Shown here piece by piece: positions 52,100 to 61,206 of a stretch of DNA of 64,000 bases. The translations under genes and the position numbers were made by a program. Source of the DNA: Streptomyces sedi (GTDB taxonomy: Bacteria; Actinomycetota; Actinomycetes; Streptomycetales; Streptomycetaceae); the NCBI RefSeq assembly GCF_006335015.1, contig NZ_VDGT01000002.1, forward strand, positions 310,001 to 374,000, in the 5' to 3' direction. Position 1 is the first letter of the stretch; each line of letters starts with the position of its first letter. The notes under the pieces are model-generated. The model was not told the DNA's origin. It was given only the letters and a program-made list of their open reading frames with translations, and did not search any database.

Positions 52100-52118
52100 C
52101 CTCACACTCGTGTGAAGG
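52100..52118. promoter_or_regulatory. MerR-type operator between deacetylase and regulator genes
   Basis: CCTCACACTCGTGTGAAGG is an inverted repeat (CCTCACAC, TC, GTGTGAAGG) in the divergent gap. MerR-family dimers bind such sites, usually inside a promoter spacer, and often control themselves plus the divergent gene. Confidence 0.7.
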
Positions 52119-52147
52119 TAAAGCCGGGTGGTGGTGAGGTGGGTCAC

Positions 52148-52507
52148 ATGCGGATCGGGGAGCTGGCGGAGCGGACCGGGATCTCCCGACGGCTGCTGCG
52201 CTACTACGAGGAGCAGGGCCTGATCACCCCCGAGCGCTGTGCCAACGGCTACCGCGTCTACTCGGAGGAGTTCGTCGACCGGGTCACGCAGATTCGGGGA
52301 CTGCTCGACGCGGGCCTGCCGACGCGGATCATCCGGCAGGTCCTGCCGTGTCTGAACCGGCCCAGGGACATCCACTTCACCGACGCCACCCCGGAGATGC
52401 TCGCCCTGCTGGAACGCGAACGCGACGCGATGTCCCGGCGCATCGAGGTGCTGGCCCGCAACCGCGAGGCGATCGGTGCCTATCTGGTCGCCGTCCGAGA
52501 CCGCTGA
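52148..52507 (+). CDS. MerR-family transcriptional regulator
   Basis: A 119-residue regulator. The N-terminal winged helix is RIGELAERTGISRRLLRYYE, then EQGLITPERCANGYRVYSEE, the family signature. The following RVTQIRGLLDAGLPTRIIRQ, then VLPCL, forms the second half and the dimerising coiled coil. There is no large effector domain; Cys in VLPCLNRP and RCANGY could be sensing residues, but this is speculation. Start at 52148 with GAGGTGGG upstream. Divergent from the deacetylase. Confidence 0.9.
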   Translation: MRIGELAERTGISRRLLRYYEEQGLITPERCANGYRVYSEEFVDRVTQIRGLLDAGLPTRIIRQVLPCLNRPRDIHFTDATPEMLALLERERDAMSRRIEVLARNREAIGAYLVAVRDR

Positions 52508-52645
52508 TCCGCGACCGGAGGACCCGAAGGCCGGAGGGGAGAGGGCGACCTCGCTTAACATCGCTGTCGGCGGCCCCCACACGCGCCGGGCGCGGGGGGC
52601 GCCAGGCTTCCGCGACCGTGCGACTGACGTGAGGAACCCACGACC

Positions 52646-54622
52646 ATGCCGACCGAGACGTTCGAGTTCCAGGTAGAGGCCCGTCAGCTTCTCCAGATGA
52701 TGATCCACTCGATCTACTCGAACAAGGACGTGTTTCTGCGCGAGTTGATCTCCAACGCCTCCGACGCGTTGGACAAGCTCCGCATCGAGTCGTTGCGCGA
52801 CGACTCGCTTGACGCCGACGTGAGCGACCTCCACGTCGAGATCGAGCCCGACCGCGAGGCCCGCACGCTCACCGTGCGGGACAACGGCGTCGGGATGTCG
52901 CGCGAGGAGGTGGTCGAACTCATCGGCACCATCGCCAAGTCGGGCACCGCCGAGCTGCTGTCGCGGCTGAGGGAGGCCAAGGACGAGAGCACCGCCGAGG
53001 GCCTGATCGGGCAGTTCGGTGTGGGCTTCTACTCCAGCTTCATGGTGGCCGACGAGGTGACCCTGGTGACCAGGAAGGCCGGGGAGAGCGAGGGCACCCG
53101 CTGGTCCTCCACCGGCGAGGGCGGCTACACCGTCGAGACCGTCGCGGACGCCCCGCAGGGCACCGCCGTCATCCTGCGGCTGAAGCCGGAGGACGCCGAG
53201 GACCAGCTCTTCGACTACACCTCGCCCTGGAAGATCAGGGAGATCGTCAAGCGGTACTCCGACTTCATCACCTGGCCGGTGCGGATGGCTCCCGAGGCGC
53301 CCGCCGCCGAGGACACCGAGACCGCCGAGGCCGCGACCCCGGAGGGGGAGGAGGGCGCGGAGGGCGAGAAGCCGGCGGCGTCCGCGCCGCCCGAGCCGGA
53401 GACGCTCAACTCCATGAAGGCCCTGTGGGCCAGGTCGCGTGACGAGGTCAGCGACGAGGAGTACCACGAGCTCTACAAGCACATCAGCCACGACTGGACC
53501 GACCCGCTGGAGACCATCCAGCTGCGGGCCGAGGGCACCTTCGAATACCAGTCGCTGCTCTTCCTGCCGGCCCGCGCCCCGCACGACCTCTTCTCGCAGG
53601 CCAACCGGCGCGGGGTGCAGCTCTACGTGAAGCGCGTCTTCATCATGGACGACTGCGAGGCGCTCGTCCCCGAGTACCTCCGCTTCGTCAAGGGCGTGGT
53701 GGACGCCCAGGACCTGTCGCTCAACGTCTCCCGCGAGATCCTCCAGCAGGACCGCCAGATCCAGCTGATGCGCCGCCGGCTGGTGAAGAAGGTGCTGTCC
53801 ACGGTCAAGGAGATGATGACCAAGCGGGAGGAGAACTACGCGACCTTCTGGCGGGAGTTCGGGCGGGTCGTCAAGGAGGGCCTGCTCAACGACCCCGACA
53901 ACAAGGACGCCATCCTCAAGATCTGCTCCTTCGCCTCCACCGGCGACAAGGAGCGGCTGGTCACCCTCGCGCAGTACGTGGAGCGGATGAAGGAGGGCCA
54001 GAAGCACATCTACTACATGACCGGTGAGTCCAGGACCGCGGTCGAGAACTCGCCGCATCTGGAGGCGTTCGAAGCCAAGGGTCTTGAGGTGCTGATCCTG
54101 ACCGACCCGGTCGACGAGGTGTGGGTCGGCGCCGTGCCCGAGTTCGAGGGGAAGGAGCTGCGCTCCATCGCCCAGGGCGAGGCCGAGCTGGACACCGAGG
54201 AGGAGGAAGGCGAGGAGGCCAAGGCCGAGAAGGAGCGCCGCCGCGAGGAGTTCGCCGAGCTGCTGACCTGGCTCGGCGAGCGGCTGACGGACGAGGTCAA
54301 GGAGGTGCGGCTCACCTCGCGGCTGACGGTCTCCCCGGCCTGCGTGGTCACCGACGCGGGCGACGTGACGCCGGCGCTCCAGAGCCTCTACCGGGCGATG
54401 GGGCAGGAACTGCCGGAGAGCAAGCGCATCCTGGAGCTGAACCCGGAGCACGCGCTGGTGGCCGCGCTGCGCAAGGCGCACGCCGCCGACCCGGCCGCGC
54501 CGGCGCTCGGGGAGACGGCCGAACTCCTCTACGGCTCCGCGCTGTTGGCCGAGGGCAGCCAGCTGGCCGACCCCGCCAGGTTCGCCAGGCTGCTGAACGA
54601 GCGGCTGGAACGGGGCCTCTGA
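52646..54622 (+). CDS. htpG: Molecular chaperone HtpG (Hsp90)
   Basis: A 658-residue Hsp90. The GHKL ATPase part has MIHSIYSNKDVFLRELISNA (the E-N pair), VRDNGVGMSREEV, and GQFGVGFYSSFMVAD. The middle domain includes EYLRFVKGVVDAQDLSLNVS, then REILQQDRQI, with the catalytic Arg region. The ~50-residue acidic linker (EDTETAEAATPEGEEGAEGE) is longer than in E. coli HtpG. It is a cytosolic ATP-driven chaperone that helps mature client proteins in stress. A standalone gene with GAGGAACC upstream and a strong terminator after it; neighbours are unrelated. Confidence 0.98.
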   Translation: MPTETFEFQVEARQLLQMMIHSIYSNKDVFLRELISNASDALDKLRIESLRDDSLDADVSDLHVEIEPDREARTLTVRDNGVGMSREEVVELIGTIAKSGTAELLSRLREAKDESTAEGLIGQFGVGFYSSFMVADEVTLVTRKAGESEGTRWSSTGEGGYTVETVADAPQGTAVILRLKPEDAEDQLFDYTSPWKIREIVKRYSDFITWPVRMAPEAPAAEDTETAEAATPEGEEGAEGEKPAASAPPEPETLNSMKALWARSRDEVSDEEYHELYKHISHDWTDPLETIQLRAEGTFEYQSLLFLPARAPHDLFSQANRRGVQLYVKRVFIMDDCEALVPEYLRFVKGVVDAQDLSLNVSREILQQDRQIQLMRRRLVKKVLSTVKEMMTKREENYATFWREFGRVVKEGLLNDPDNKDAILKICSFASTGDKERLVTLAQYVERMKEGQKHIYYMTGESRTAVENSPHLEAFEAKGLEVLILTDPVDEVWVGAVPEFEGKELRSIAQGEAELDTEEEEGEEAKAEKERRREEFAELLTWLGERLTDEVKEVRLTSRLTVSPACVVTDAGDVTPALQSLYRAMGQELPESKRILELNPEHALVAALRKAHAADPAAPALGETAELLYGSALLAEGSQLADPARFARLLNERLERGL

Positions 54623-54645
54623 CCCCCGGCCCCGCACGGCACCGC

Positions 54646-54689
54646 CGCCGCCCGCGACCGGCCCCCGAACGGGCCGGTCGCGGGCGGCG
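54646..54689 (+). terminator. Strong hairpin after htpG
   Basis: Arms 54646-54664 and 54671-54689 pair perfectly over 19 bp around a CCGAAC loop. It starts 24 bases after the htpG stop. Confidence 0.85.
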
Positions 54690-54772
54690 CCGTCCCGCCC
54701 CGGGGTCGGCCCGCGCGCCGACTCTTCGCGACAGCAACGAGTGAGGCAAGGGCGAAGGGGTAGGAGGCCGAC

Positions 54773-55351
54773 ATGGGCGATGAGAGACACACGGGGGAAC
54801 GGCACGCGCGCGAGCTGTGGTGGTGGGCGGTGCCCAGCGTGCTGCTGCTGGTCGGGATGACCGTCTGGGGCGTGGTGCGCTACCCCGATCTTCCCGATCG
54901 CGTTCCCCGGCACATCGGCCCGGGAGGTGTGGACGCCTGGGGCGAGCGCGGAGTGGGGCTCGCCTTCATGCCGGTCTTCGCCTACGCGGGGCTGACCGTC
55001 GTGATCGCCGGCTGCGCCTGGATGGTGGGCCGCAGGACGCCGCAGGACAGGATGCCGCCGGCGAAGAACGTCTGGGCCGCGGCTGCCGCCGTCTCCGACA
55101 ACCGCCCGGCCAGCGCCGCCTCCGCGCGCCGGACGGTCAAGGCACTGCTGCTCTGCAACGCGCTGTTCGGGCTGGCCTTCCTGCCGATGGCGTGGGTGCA
55201 CTGGCGGACGGAGGAGACGGAGGCCGTGGCCTGGTGGCTGCTCGCGGCGCCGCTGACGCTCGTCCTGCTGTCGATGGTGCCGGTCCTCCTGGCCGCCTGG
55301 CGCGACCTGGGGGAGCGGCGCGCGCTCAGGGAACACCGCCGAGCGGCCTGA
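54773..55351 (+). CDS. DUF1648 domain membrane protein
   Basis: A 192-residue protein with about four predicted membrane helices (ELWWWAVPSVLLLVGMTVWG, VGLAFMPVFAYAGLTVVIAG, TVKALLLCNALFGLAFLPMA, WWLLAAPLTLVLLSMVPVLL). The segment PDLPDRVPRHIGPGGVDAWG after the first helix is the DUF1648 mark. Members often accompany small regulators; function unknown. Its last 26 bases overlap the end of the converging gene at 55326. Confidence 0.8.
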   Translation: MGDERHTGERHARELWWWAVPSVLLLVGMTVWGVVRYPDLPDRVPRHIGPGGVDAWGERGVGLAFMPVFAYAGLTVVIAGCAWMVGRRTPQDRMPPAKNVWAAAAAVSDNRPASAASARRTVKALLLCNALFGLAFLPMAWVHWRTEETEAVAWWLLAAPLTLVLLSMVPVLLAAWRDLGERRALREHRRAA

Positions 55352-55961
55352 ACGAACGGTCCGGAAGGGCCGCGGGCCGCGCCACCGCCTCGCCGACCTC
55401 CGCGGAGACCAGCCACCCCCACTCCACCTGGTCCCTCGGCAACCGCGCGGCGAGCGCGCCCTCCGCCAGCGCCAACAGCCGCCCCGCCACGTCCCCCCGC
55501 GCCTCGGGCGGGCCCCCGACGAGCCCGCTGCGCCACGGCCAGTCCCCCAGCGGGCCGCCGGGCCCCTCGGCGACCACCGACGCCTCGGTGGCGACCACCT
55601 CGCCGTCCTCGGCCAGCGCGAACCCCCAGCCGTCACCGGTGCGCAGCAGCGCCAACGCCCGGGTCCCCCGGGCGATCCGACGCAGCGCCCCCACCCGCGC
55701 GTCCGGCACCCCGACGCTCTCCACCGCGTATGCCCAGCCCTCGTGGAGCCCGGCCCGCGCCACCGAACGCCCCCACTCCAGCCGCCCCTGCGCCTGCTCG
55801 GCCGCCGCCGGGTCCCGCCGCCGGAACGCCAGCGGGTCGGCGCCCATCCGTGTCAACAACTCCCTGGGCGCCAGCCGGCGCGCGAACGTCACCCGGAACC
55901 CCTGCTCGCAGAGGGAGTCCAGCCAGCACCTCTGATCCGTCACACTCTGTCCATCGGTCAT
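55326..55961 (-). CDS. DUF6461-like protein
   Basis: A 211-residue protein resembling the DUF6461 group: WLDSLCEQGFRVTFARRLAP followed by RELLTRMGADPLAFRRRD at the start, then short beta-strand pairs (GWAYAVESVGVPDARV, GWGFALAEDGEVVATEASVV). No function is known. The stop lies 26 bp inside the 3' end of the DUF1648 gene, an unusually deep convergent overlap, so the transcripts may interfere. The match to DUF6461 is from memory of the pattern and should be tested. Confidence 0.6.
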   Translation of the reverse strand: MTDGQSVTDQRCWLDSLCEQGFRVTFARRLAPRELLTRMGADPLAFRRRDPAAAEQAQGRLEWGRSVARAGLHEGWAYAVESVGVPDARVGALRRIARGTRALALLRTGDGWGFALAEDGEVVATEASVVAEGPGGPLGDWPWRSGLVGGPPEARGDVAGRLLALAEGALAARLPRDQVEWGWLVSAEVGEAVARPAALPDRSFRPLGGVP

Positions 55962-56256
55962 GCGCGTATCGTGACACGAGCCACTGACAACGAGTCCGCG
56001 ACCGGCCCTCGTTGGCCCGGCGCCCTTCCGGCGACCTTCCCGCGCTCGTCCGCGCGCCCTTCCGCGCCGTTCCCGCGCCCGCTCCCGGCGCCCGCGTCAA
56101 CCGATTCCGGCGCTTCCCACCTTCGTGTGAGTGATCCCGTTTCCTCTCGCCCAACACCCCGCAGGCGCCCAATAGTTGGGGCGTCGCCCGGCGAGTGGAC
56201 CCGGGTGGTGTGTGACGGGACTCGTTCCGACGAGTCACCGAGACCAAGAAGGTGGG

Positions 56257-56796
56257 ATGCTCATGCGCGAAGAGGCCGTGAACCGGGTCCGGGTCGTCTT
56301 CTCCCTGCTCGACGCCGACGGCAACGGCGTCCTGGAGTCGGCGGACTTCGACCTGATGGCCGACCGGGTGACGGCGGCGGCGCCGCGCTCCACCGACGAG
56401 GAGCGGGAGGCGCTGCGCCGCTCGTTCCGCCGCTACTGGACCACGCTCGTCTCCGAGCTGGACACCGACGGGGACGGCCGGGTGGACTTCGGGGAGTACA
56501 CCGCCTGCGTCCTGGCGCCCGAGCGGTTCGAGCCGACCATCGCCGAGTTCGCCCGCGCGCTGACCACCCTCGGCGACCCGGAGGGACAGGGACTGGTCGC
56601 CCGTGACGACTTCATGGCGTTGATGACCGCGATCGGCTTCGTTCCCGCCAACATCACGGCGCTTTTCGACGCCTTCGAGCCCTCTCCCGACGACCGGATC
56701 GAGGCCTCCGTCTGGGAGGCCGAGATCATCGCCTACTACGCCCCCGACAAGGCGGGCATCCCCGGCGACCGCCTCGCGGACGGCGTGGCCTCCTGA
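56257..56796 (+). CDS. EF-hand calcium-binding protein (calerythrin-like)
   Basis: A 179-residue protein with four EF-hand-like units. Units 1 (DADGNGVLESAD) and 2 (DTDGDGRVDFGE) have good calcium loops. Unit 3 (GDPEGQGLVARDDF) and unit 4 (FEPSPDDRIEASVW) are degenerate. Such actinomycete proteins buffer or sense calcium in the cytoplasm. The ATG at 56257 sits next to AAGGTGGG; the ATG at 56263 is better spaced and may be the real start. It lies 23 bp before the methyltransferase gene. Confidence 0.88.
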   Translation: MLMREEAVNRVRVVFSLLDADGNGVLESADFDLMADRVTAAAPRSTDEEREALRRSFRRYWTTLVSELDTDGDGRVDFGEYTACVLAPERFEPTIAEFARALTTLGDPEGQGLVARDDFMALMTAIGFVPANITALFDAFEPSPDDRIEASVWEAEIIAYYAPDKAGIPGDRLADGVAS

Positions 56797-56819
56797 CCGT
56801 GTCGACGGAGAGTCCGACG

Positions 56820-57734
56820 ATGGCCGAGGCGCCGCCCCCGGCCGTCGCGCACGGCGTGGCCAGGACGGCGCTGATGGTGGCGGCGGCCCGGGCGATCGAG
56901 ACGCACCGGGCCGACGCCCTCGCCGCCGACCCCTACGCCGAGCACTTCGTACGCGCCGAACCCACCTGCGCCGGCTGGCCCCTGCGGCCGGAGCAGGTGG
57001 CGGGCGGAGAGGCCGATCCGCTGTGGGGGCGGCTCGGCCGCTACTTCGGGCTGCGGACCAGGGTCGTCGACGACTTCCTGCTGGCCGCGGCCCAGGCCGG
57101 CGTCCGGCAGGTGGTACTGCTGGGCGCCGGCCTCGACACCCGCGCCAACCGGCTGCCCTGGCCCGGCGGCCGGACCGTCTACGAGCTCGACCGCGAGCCC
57201 GTGTTGACCTTCAAGGCCCGGGTGCTCGCCGCCCTCCCGCCCTCGGTGCCCGTCCCCGAGGAGCGGGCGCGACGGGTGGCCGTCCCCGTGGACCTGGCCA
57301 CCCCCTGGGAGGGCGCGCTGACCGACGCGGGGTTCGACCCGGGCCGGCCCACCGCCTGGCTCGCCGAGGGGCTGCTGCTCTATCTGCCGGGGGCCGCCGA
57401 ACGTCGACTCATCGACACCGTCGACCGGTTGAGCGCGCCGGGCAGTGCCTTCTTCTACGAGATCAAGCACCCGGAGCCGCCGGAGGTCAGGGCCGACGCC
57501 ATGTATCCCCGGGCCGTCCGCGTCGCCGGCGTCGACATGCTGGCGCTCTTCGCGCCGGGCCCGCGCCCGGACTCGGTGGCCGACCTGGTCGCGCGCGGCT
57601 GGTCGGCGACGGCCTACTCGCCGTTCACCTTCGCCCGCCGCCACGGGCGCGGCCCCCGCGAGATCCCTAACGACCCGCTGGCGGCGAACCGCTGGATCCT
57701 CGCCCACCGCTCCAGGGCCGGCGCCGCGGGCTGA
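56820..57734 (+). CDS. Putative SAM-dependent methyltransferase, TIGR00027 / leucine carboxyl methyltransferase-like
   Basis: A 304-residue protein of the large actinobacterial family with the start pattern GVARTALMVAAARAIETHRA, motif I region VVLLGAGLDTRANRLPWPGG, acidic VYELDREPVLTFKARVL, and AEGLLLYLPGAAERRLIDTV. Relatives are annotated as O-methyltransferases; substrates are mostly unknown. ATG at 56820 is preferred to GTG 56799 because GGAGAG lies 7 bases upstream. It follows the EF-hand gene closely and may be co-transcribed. Confidence 0.85.
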   Translation: MAEAPPPAVAHGVARTALMVAAARAIETHRADALAADPYAEHFVRAEPTCAGWPLRPEQVAGGEADPLWGRLGRYFGLRTRVVDDFLLAAAQAGVRQVVLLGAGLDTRANRLPWPGGRTVYELDREPVLTFKARVLAALPPSVPVPEERARRVAVPVDLATPWEGALTDAGFDPGRPTAWLAEGLLLYLPGAAERRLIDTVDRLSAPGSAFFYEIKHPEPPEVRADAMYPRAVRVAGVDMLALFAPGPRPDSVADLVARGWSATAYSPFTFARRHGRGPREIPNDPLAANRWILAHRSRAGAAG

Positions 57735-57842
57735 ACGCGCCGGGCCGGAGCGCGGCGCGTGGGTTAACCGTTCGACGCCGTCCCCGCTTGCGGCGATGAT
57801 GCCCGGGCACGGCCACCCGACCGACGAGCCCGGAGTGCGACC

Positions 57843-58229
57843 TTGGAACCGACGATCCGCCATCTCACCTTCGACTGCGCCGGCGAGCCCTATGAACTCG
57901 CCGGGTTCTGGGCCGCGTTGCTCGGCCGGTCGATCTCCTCCACCGACGAGCCGGGGGACGAGGAGGTGCTGGTCGAGGCCCCGGACGAGGGGCCGGGGCT
58001 GCTCTTCGTGCGCGCCGAGGAGCGCGGCGCGGTCAGGAGCGGGATCCACCTCGACCTCCAGCCCACCGACCGCACCCGCGCCGAGGAGGTCGCCCGCGCC
58101 CTCGACCTCGGCGCACGCCTCGTCGCCGACCGCACCACCGAGAACGGCCGGGGCTGGGTGGTGCTGGCAGATCCCGAGGGCAACGAGTTCTGCGTGGAGG
58201 GCGGCGCACGGGACCGGGCGGGCGGCTGA
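57843..58229 (+). CDS. VOC/glyoxalase-like protein
   Basis: A 128-residue protein with the two-module VOC fold: TIRHLTFDCAGEPYELAGFW (the DF/FW start), SGIHLDLQPTDR, and VVLADPEGNEFCVEGG. The metal-binding His/Glu pattern is partly present (H in IHLDL, E in NEFCV), so activity is uncertain. Starts at TTG with GGAG about 10 bases upstream. Function could be resistance, isomerase or dioxygenase-like, as the family is broad. Confidence 0.85.
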   Translation: MEPTIRHLTFDCAGEPYELAGFWAALLGRSISSTDEPGDEEVLVEAPDEGPGLLFVRAEERGAVRSGIHLDLQPTDRTRAEEVARALDLGARLVADRTTENGRGWVVLADPEGNEFCVEGGARDRAGG

Positions 58230-58406
58230 CGAACGCGGTGCGGACCGCCGGTCTCGGCGGCGAGGGCCGGAGCCGACGGGCCGCACCGGTCTGCCGGCGT
58301 CCGCCCACCCGCCGGGAAACCGGGGGTGGCTCGAAGTCAAGTCGCGTCTCTCCGGGGGCCCCGCGCCACGCGGAATACCCTGCCGCGCCACGGTCGTTGA
58401 CGTGAC

Positions 58407-59342
58407 ATGGATGTAGGAGTGGTGCTGTCGGGCACCGAAGAGTCGAACTATGTGGACGGGACCGTGGCGCGGGCGCGGGAGGCGCACGAGGCGGGGGTGA
58501 GTTCCGGGTGGCTGTCGCAGCTGTTCGACTACGACGCCACCTCGCTGGCGGCCGTCGTCGGGCAGGCCGTGCCGGGGCTGACGGTCGGGACCTCGGCCAT
58601 CCCGGTCTTCGCGCGCCACCCGGTGCTGGTCGCCAGCCAGACGCTGACGGCCCAGGCCGCGAGCGGCGGCCGGTTCCAGCTGGGGCTCGCGATGGGCGCG
58701 AAGTCGTTGGTGGAGAGCGCCTTCGGGATCAAGTACGAACGACCTGTCGACCTGCTGGCCGAGTTTCTGACCGCGCTGCGCGCGCTGCTCACGGACGGCA
58801 CCGCCGACTTCCACGGCGAACTGCTCAGCGCCGCCCCGTCGTTGCCGGTCTCGCTGCCCGGCGCCGAACGGGTCCCCCCGCTGCTGGTGGCGGCGATGGG
58901 TCCCCGCGCGCTGCGGGTGACGGGCGAACTGGCGGACGGCATCCTGCCGTACCTGGCCGGCCCCCGCGCGCTGGAGGAACACGTGGTCCCCGCGCTGACC
59001 TCGGCTGCCGAGGCCGCCGGCCGCCCGGCGCCCCGGGTGGTCGCGGTGGTGCCGGCGGTGGTCACCGAGGACGTGGACCCGGTGCGGGAGGCCGCCGTGC
59101 GGGACATGGCCTTCTACGAGGCGATCCCCTCCTACCGCCGGGTGTTGGACCTCGGCGGCGCCGAGCGGGCCGGCGAGATGCTGGTCGTGGGCGACGAGGA
59201 GACGGTGGTGGCCGAGCTGCGCCGCTACCGGGACGCCGGAGCGACCGAGGTCGTGCTGTCGCAGACGGCCATGGGCGGCGAGGCCGCGCGCCGGCGCACC
59301 TGGCGCCTCGCCGGCGAGCTCACCCGGCGGGGCGCGCTGTGA
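58407..59342 (+). CDS. LLM-class flavin-dependent oxidoreductase
   Basis: A 311-residue TIM-barrel protein of the luciferase-like group, probably using F420 (TIGR03564-type) rather than FMN. Motifs: SGWLSQLFDYDATSLAAVVG, VGTSAIPVFARHPVLVASQ, LTAQAASGGRFQLGLAMGAK, and VPPLLVAAMGPRALRVTGEL. Substrate unknown. It is a lone gene, 180 bp before converging XRE; a link to the flavin reductases at 42 kb is possible but unproven. Confidence 0.9.
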   Translation: MDVGVVLSGTEESNYVDGTVARAREAHEAGVSSGWLSQLFDYDATSLAAVVGQAVPGLTVGTSAIPVFARHPVLVASQTLTAQAASGGRFQLGLAMGAKSLVESAFGIKYERPVDLLAEFLTALRALLTDGTADFHGELLSAAPSLPVSLPGAERVPPLLVAAMGPRALRVTGELADGILPYLAGPRALEEHVVPALTSAAEAAGRPAPRVVAVVPAVVTEDVDPVREAAVRDMAFYEAIPSYRRVLDLGGAERAGEMLVVGDEETVVAELRRYRDAGATEVVLSQTAMGGEAARRRTWRLAGELTRRGAL

Positions 59343-59523
59343 ACGGGGGCGCGCGGTAGTCGAGGGGCGCGCGTGGCGGGTGCTGTGTCGGGCGACGCGC
59401 GCCCCGTGCGCCGCGTGGGCGTGAAGCCCGGGTGCGGGCAGGTGCACGCGGCGCGCCGGCCGCCTGGTGAGCGGGAACGCGTCGGGACGTCTCGCCGCCG
59501 GGCGGACGCCGCCGGACGCGGCG

Positions 59524-59790
59524 CTACGCCGCGCGCTCGTCGAACGTGAAGTCCGCGGCGGCGGTCGCCACCTGGTCCAGGGAGAGCCCGACGGCCGCCG
59601 CCAGCGCGGCGATGGTGAAGAACGCGGGGGTCGGGGCGCGGCCGGTCTCGATCTTGCGGAGGGTCTCCGCAGAGACCCCGGCCGCCGCCGCGATCTCCAC
59701 CATGCTGCGTTCCCCGCGCGCCTCGCGCAGCAACGAGCCCAGCCGTTCGCCGCGTTGCCGTTCCCAGGGGGTCAGAGGTGTGCGCACCAT
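59524..59790 (-). CDS. Small XRE-family regulator
   Basis: An 88-residue protein that is essentially one helix-turn-helix: [40 protein letters not shown], then [23 protein letters not shown] at 59790 is used. It is divergent from the ThuA gene, with a TTTG/CAAA palindrome in the gap that suits autoregulation. Confidence 0.88.
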   Translation of the reverse strand: MVRTPLTPWERQRGERLGSLLREARGERSMVEIAAAAGVSAETLRKIETGRAPTPAFFTIAALAAAVGLSLDQVATAAADFTFDERAA

Positions 59791-59812
59791 GCCCCGATCG
59801 TAGCCCCGCCCG

Positions 59813-59827
59813 TTTGCGTTATACAAA
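59813..59827. promoter_or_regulatory. Palindrome and -10 box in the XRE/ThuA gap
   Basis: TTTGCGTTATACAAA has TTTG/CAAA arms. On the minus strand TATAAC (59823-59818) is a -10 box for the XRE gene, giving a ~20-base leader to the ATG. A bound XRE dimer would shut its own promoter. Confidence 0.5.
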
Positions 59828-59948
59828 TACCGGTGCCGGTCCCGGACACGCCGGCCGCTCGGGCCGGTGGGCCGGCCGGGCGGGAACGCGCGGCCCGGGC
59901 CGCGCGTTCTTCCGCGCGGGGAGTGCCGACGCCAAGGAGGAGATCCCG

Positions 59949-60692
59949 TTGACCGTGCCGCTCCGCGTCACCGTGTGGAACGAGAACGTCCACGAGACCA
60001 CCGAGCCCGCCGTCGCCGCGCGCTATCCCGAGGGCATCCACGGTGCGATAGCCGACGGCCTCGCCGAGCGGCTGCCGGGTGCCGAGATCCGCACCGCCAC
60101 CCTGGAGCAGCCCGAACACGGTCTGACCGAGGAGGTGTTGGCCGCCACGGACGTGCTCACCTGGTGGGGGCATGTGGCCCACGACCGGGTCTCGGACGAG
60201 GTCGTGGACCGGGTGCGGCGCCATGTGCAGGGTGGCATGGGCCTGTTGGTGCTGCACTCCGGGCACTACTCGAAGATCTTCACCACCCTGCTCGGCACCA
60301 CCTGCTCTCTGGACTGGCGCAACGGCGAGGACCGCGAGCTGGTCTGGACGGTCGCACCCACCCATCCGATCGCCGAGGGCGTGCCCAGCCCGATCGTCAT
60401 CCCGCAGCAGGAGATGTACGGCGAGCACTTCGACATCCCGGCCCCCGACGAGCTGGTCTTCATCAGCTCCTTCAGCGGGGGCGAGGTCTTCCGCTCCGGC
60501 TGCACGTTCACCAGGGGGCACGGGCGGATCTTCTACTTCAGCCCCGGCGACCAGGAGTTCCCCGTCTACCACCATCCGCATGTGCTGCGGGTGCTGGCCA
60601 ACGCCACCCGTTGGGCGGCCCAGCCCGACCGCCCGCGCGCCGCCCCGACCATCCACCAGCGGCCCGAGCCCGACTGGTTCCTGGACGACTGA
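59949..60692 (+). CDS. ThuA family protein
   Basis: A 247-residue protein of the ThuA/class I glutamine amidotransferase-like fold. Motifs: [60 protein letters not shown], and the late [20 protein letters not shown]. ThuA proteins are linked to trehalose and other sugar use, probably as keto-sugar or cofactor enzymes. TTG at 59949 is preferred because AAGGAGG lies 8 bases upstream. No signal peptide. A sugar-related secreted protein is 1.1 kb downstream. Confidence 0.9.
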   Translation: MTVPLRVTVWNENVHETTEPAVAARYPEGIHGAIADGLAERLPGAEIRTATLEQPEHGLTEEVLAATDVLTWWGHVAHDRVSDEVVDRVRRHVQGGMGLLVLHSGHYSKIFTTLLGTTCSLDWRNGEDRELVWTVAPTHPIAEGVPSPIVIPQQEMYGEHFDIPAPDELVFISSFSGGEVFRSGCTFTRGHGRIFYFSPGDQEFPVYHHPHVLRVLANATRWAAQPDRPRAAPTIHQRPEPDWFLDD

Positions 60693-60762
60693 CGACCGAC
60701 GGCTGGCGACCGACGGCTGGCGACCGACGGCTGGCGGCTGGCGACCGACGAGTGGCGACCAG
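60692..60762. repeat. 14-bp tandem repeat after ThuA gene
   Basis: Three clear copies and two partial copies of GGCGACCGACGGCT follow the ThuA stop without a gap. Probably slippage DNA between converging genes; no hairpin is evident. Confidence 0.7.
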
Positions 60763-60783
60763 TGGCCGGCCGCCCCGCGGCCG

Positions 60784-61206
60784 TCAGTCCCCGAGGTCAC
60801 CGAGCAGCTGGTCGAGGCAGCCGTTCCACCCCTTCTCCGCGCCGGCCGCCGTGGCGAAGTCGTGCGGGACGTGGATGAGGACCAGGAGGCAGCCGGCCGG
60901 GTCGTCGTGCAGCTCGATGCGGAGATGGTCGTCCGCCGCGGGGCCGTCCTCCCCGCCGCCGTGTTCGTCGAAGGCGAGGAGGCGGGGCGGCTCCCAGGCC
61001 GTGACCGTGCCGGTCAGCACGGTGCCCTCGCCGTCGTCGAAGACGATCCTCCCGCCGACGCGCGGGTCCAGCTCGGTCACCCGCATCGGGTACCAGGTGT
61101 TCAGCCGCGCCGGTTCGGAGACCGCGCGCCAGACCGCCTCGGGGGAGCGGGACAGTCGGCGCTCGACGCGCAGGGCGGGGCGGCCCTCGTGGGTGGTGGT
61201 GCTCAT
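60784..61206 (-). CDS. SRPBCC / AHSA1-like protein
   Basis: A 140-residue START/AHSA1-type domain: ALRVERRLSRSPEAVWRAVS, LNTWYPMRVTELDPRVGGRI, and VTAWEPPRLLAFDEHGG, ending with the long C-terminal helix. Such proteins bind hydrophobic ligands. The ATG at 61206 overlaps the ArsR stop (ATGA). ArsR + AHSA1 pairs are a common actinomycete arrangement where the regulator controls its partner. Confidence 0.9.
   Translation of the reverse strand: MSTTTHEGRPALRVERRLSRSPEAVWRAVSEPARLNTWYPMRVTELDPRVGGRIVFDDGEGTVLTGTVTAWEPPRLLAFDEHGGGEDGPAADDHLRIELHDDPAGCLLVLIHVPHDFATAAGAEKGWNGCLDQLLGDLGD

Noticed and set aside
51635..55636. 1333-codon open frame antisense to htpG
   Set aside because: Covers htpG, MerR and parts of other genes on the wrong strand, with no family resemblance; htpG is unmistakable.
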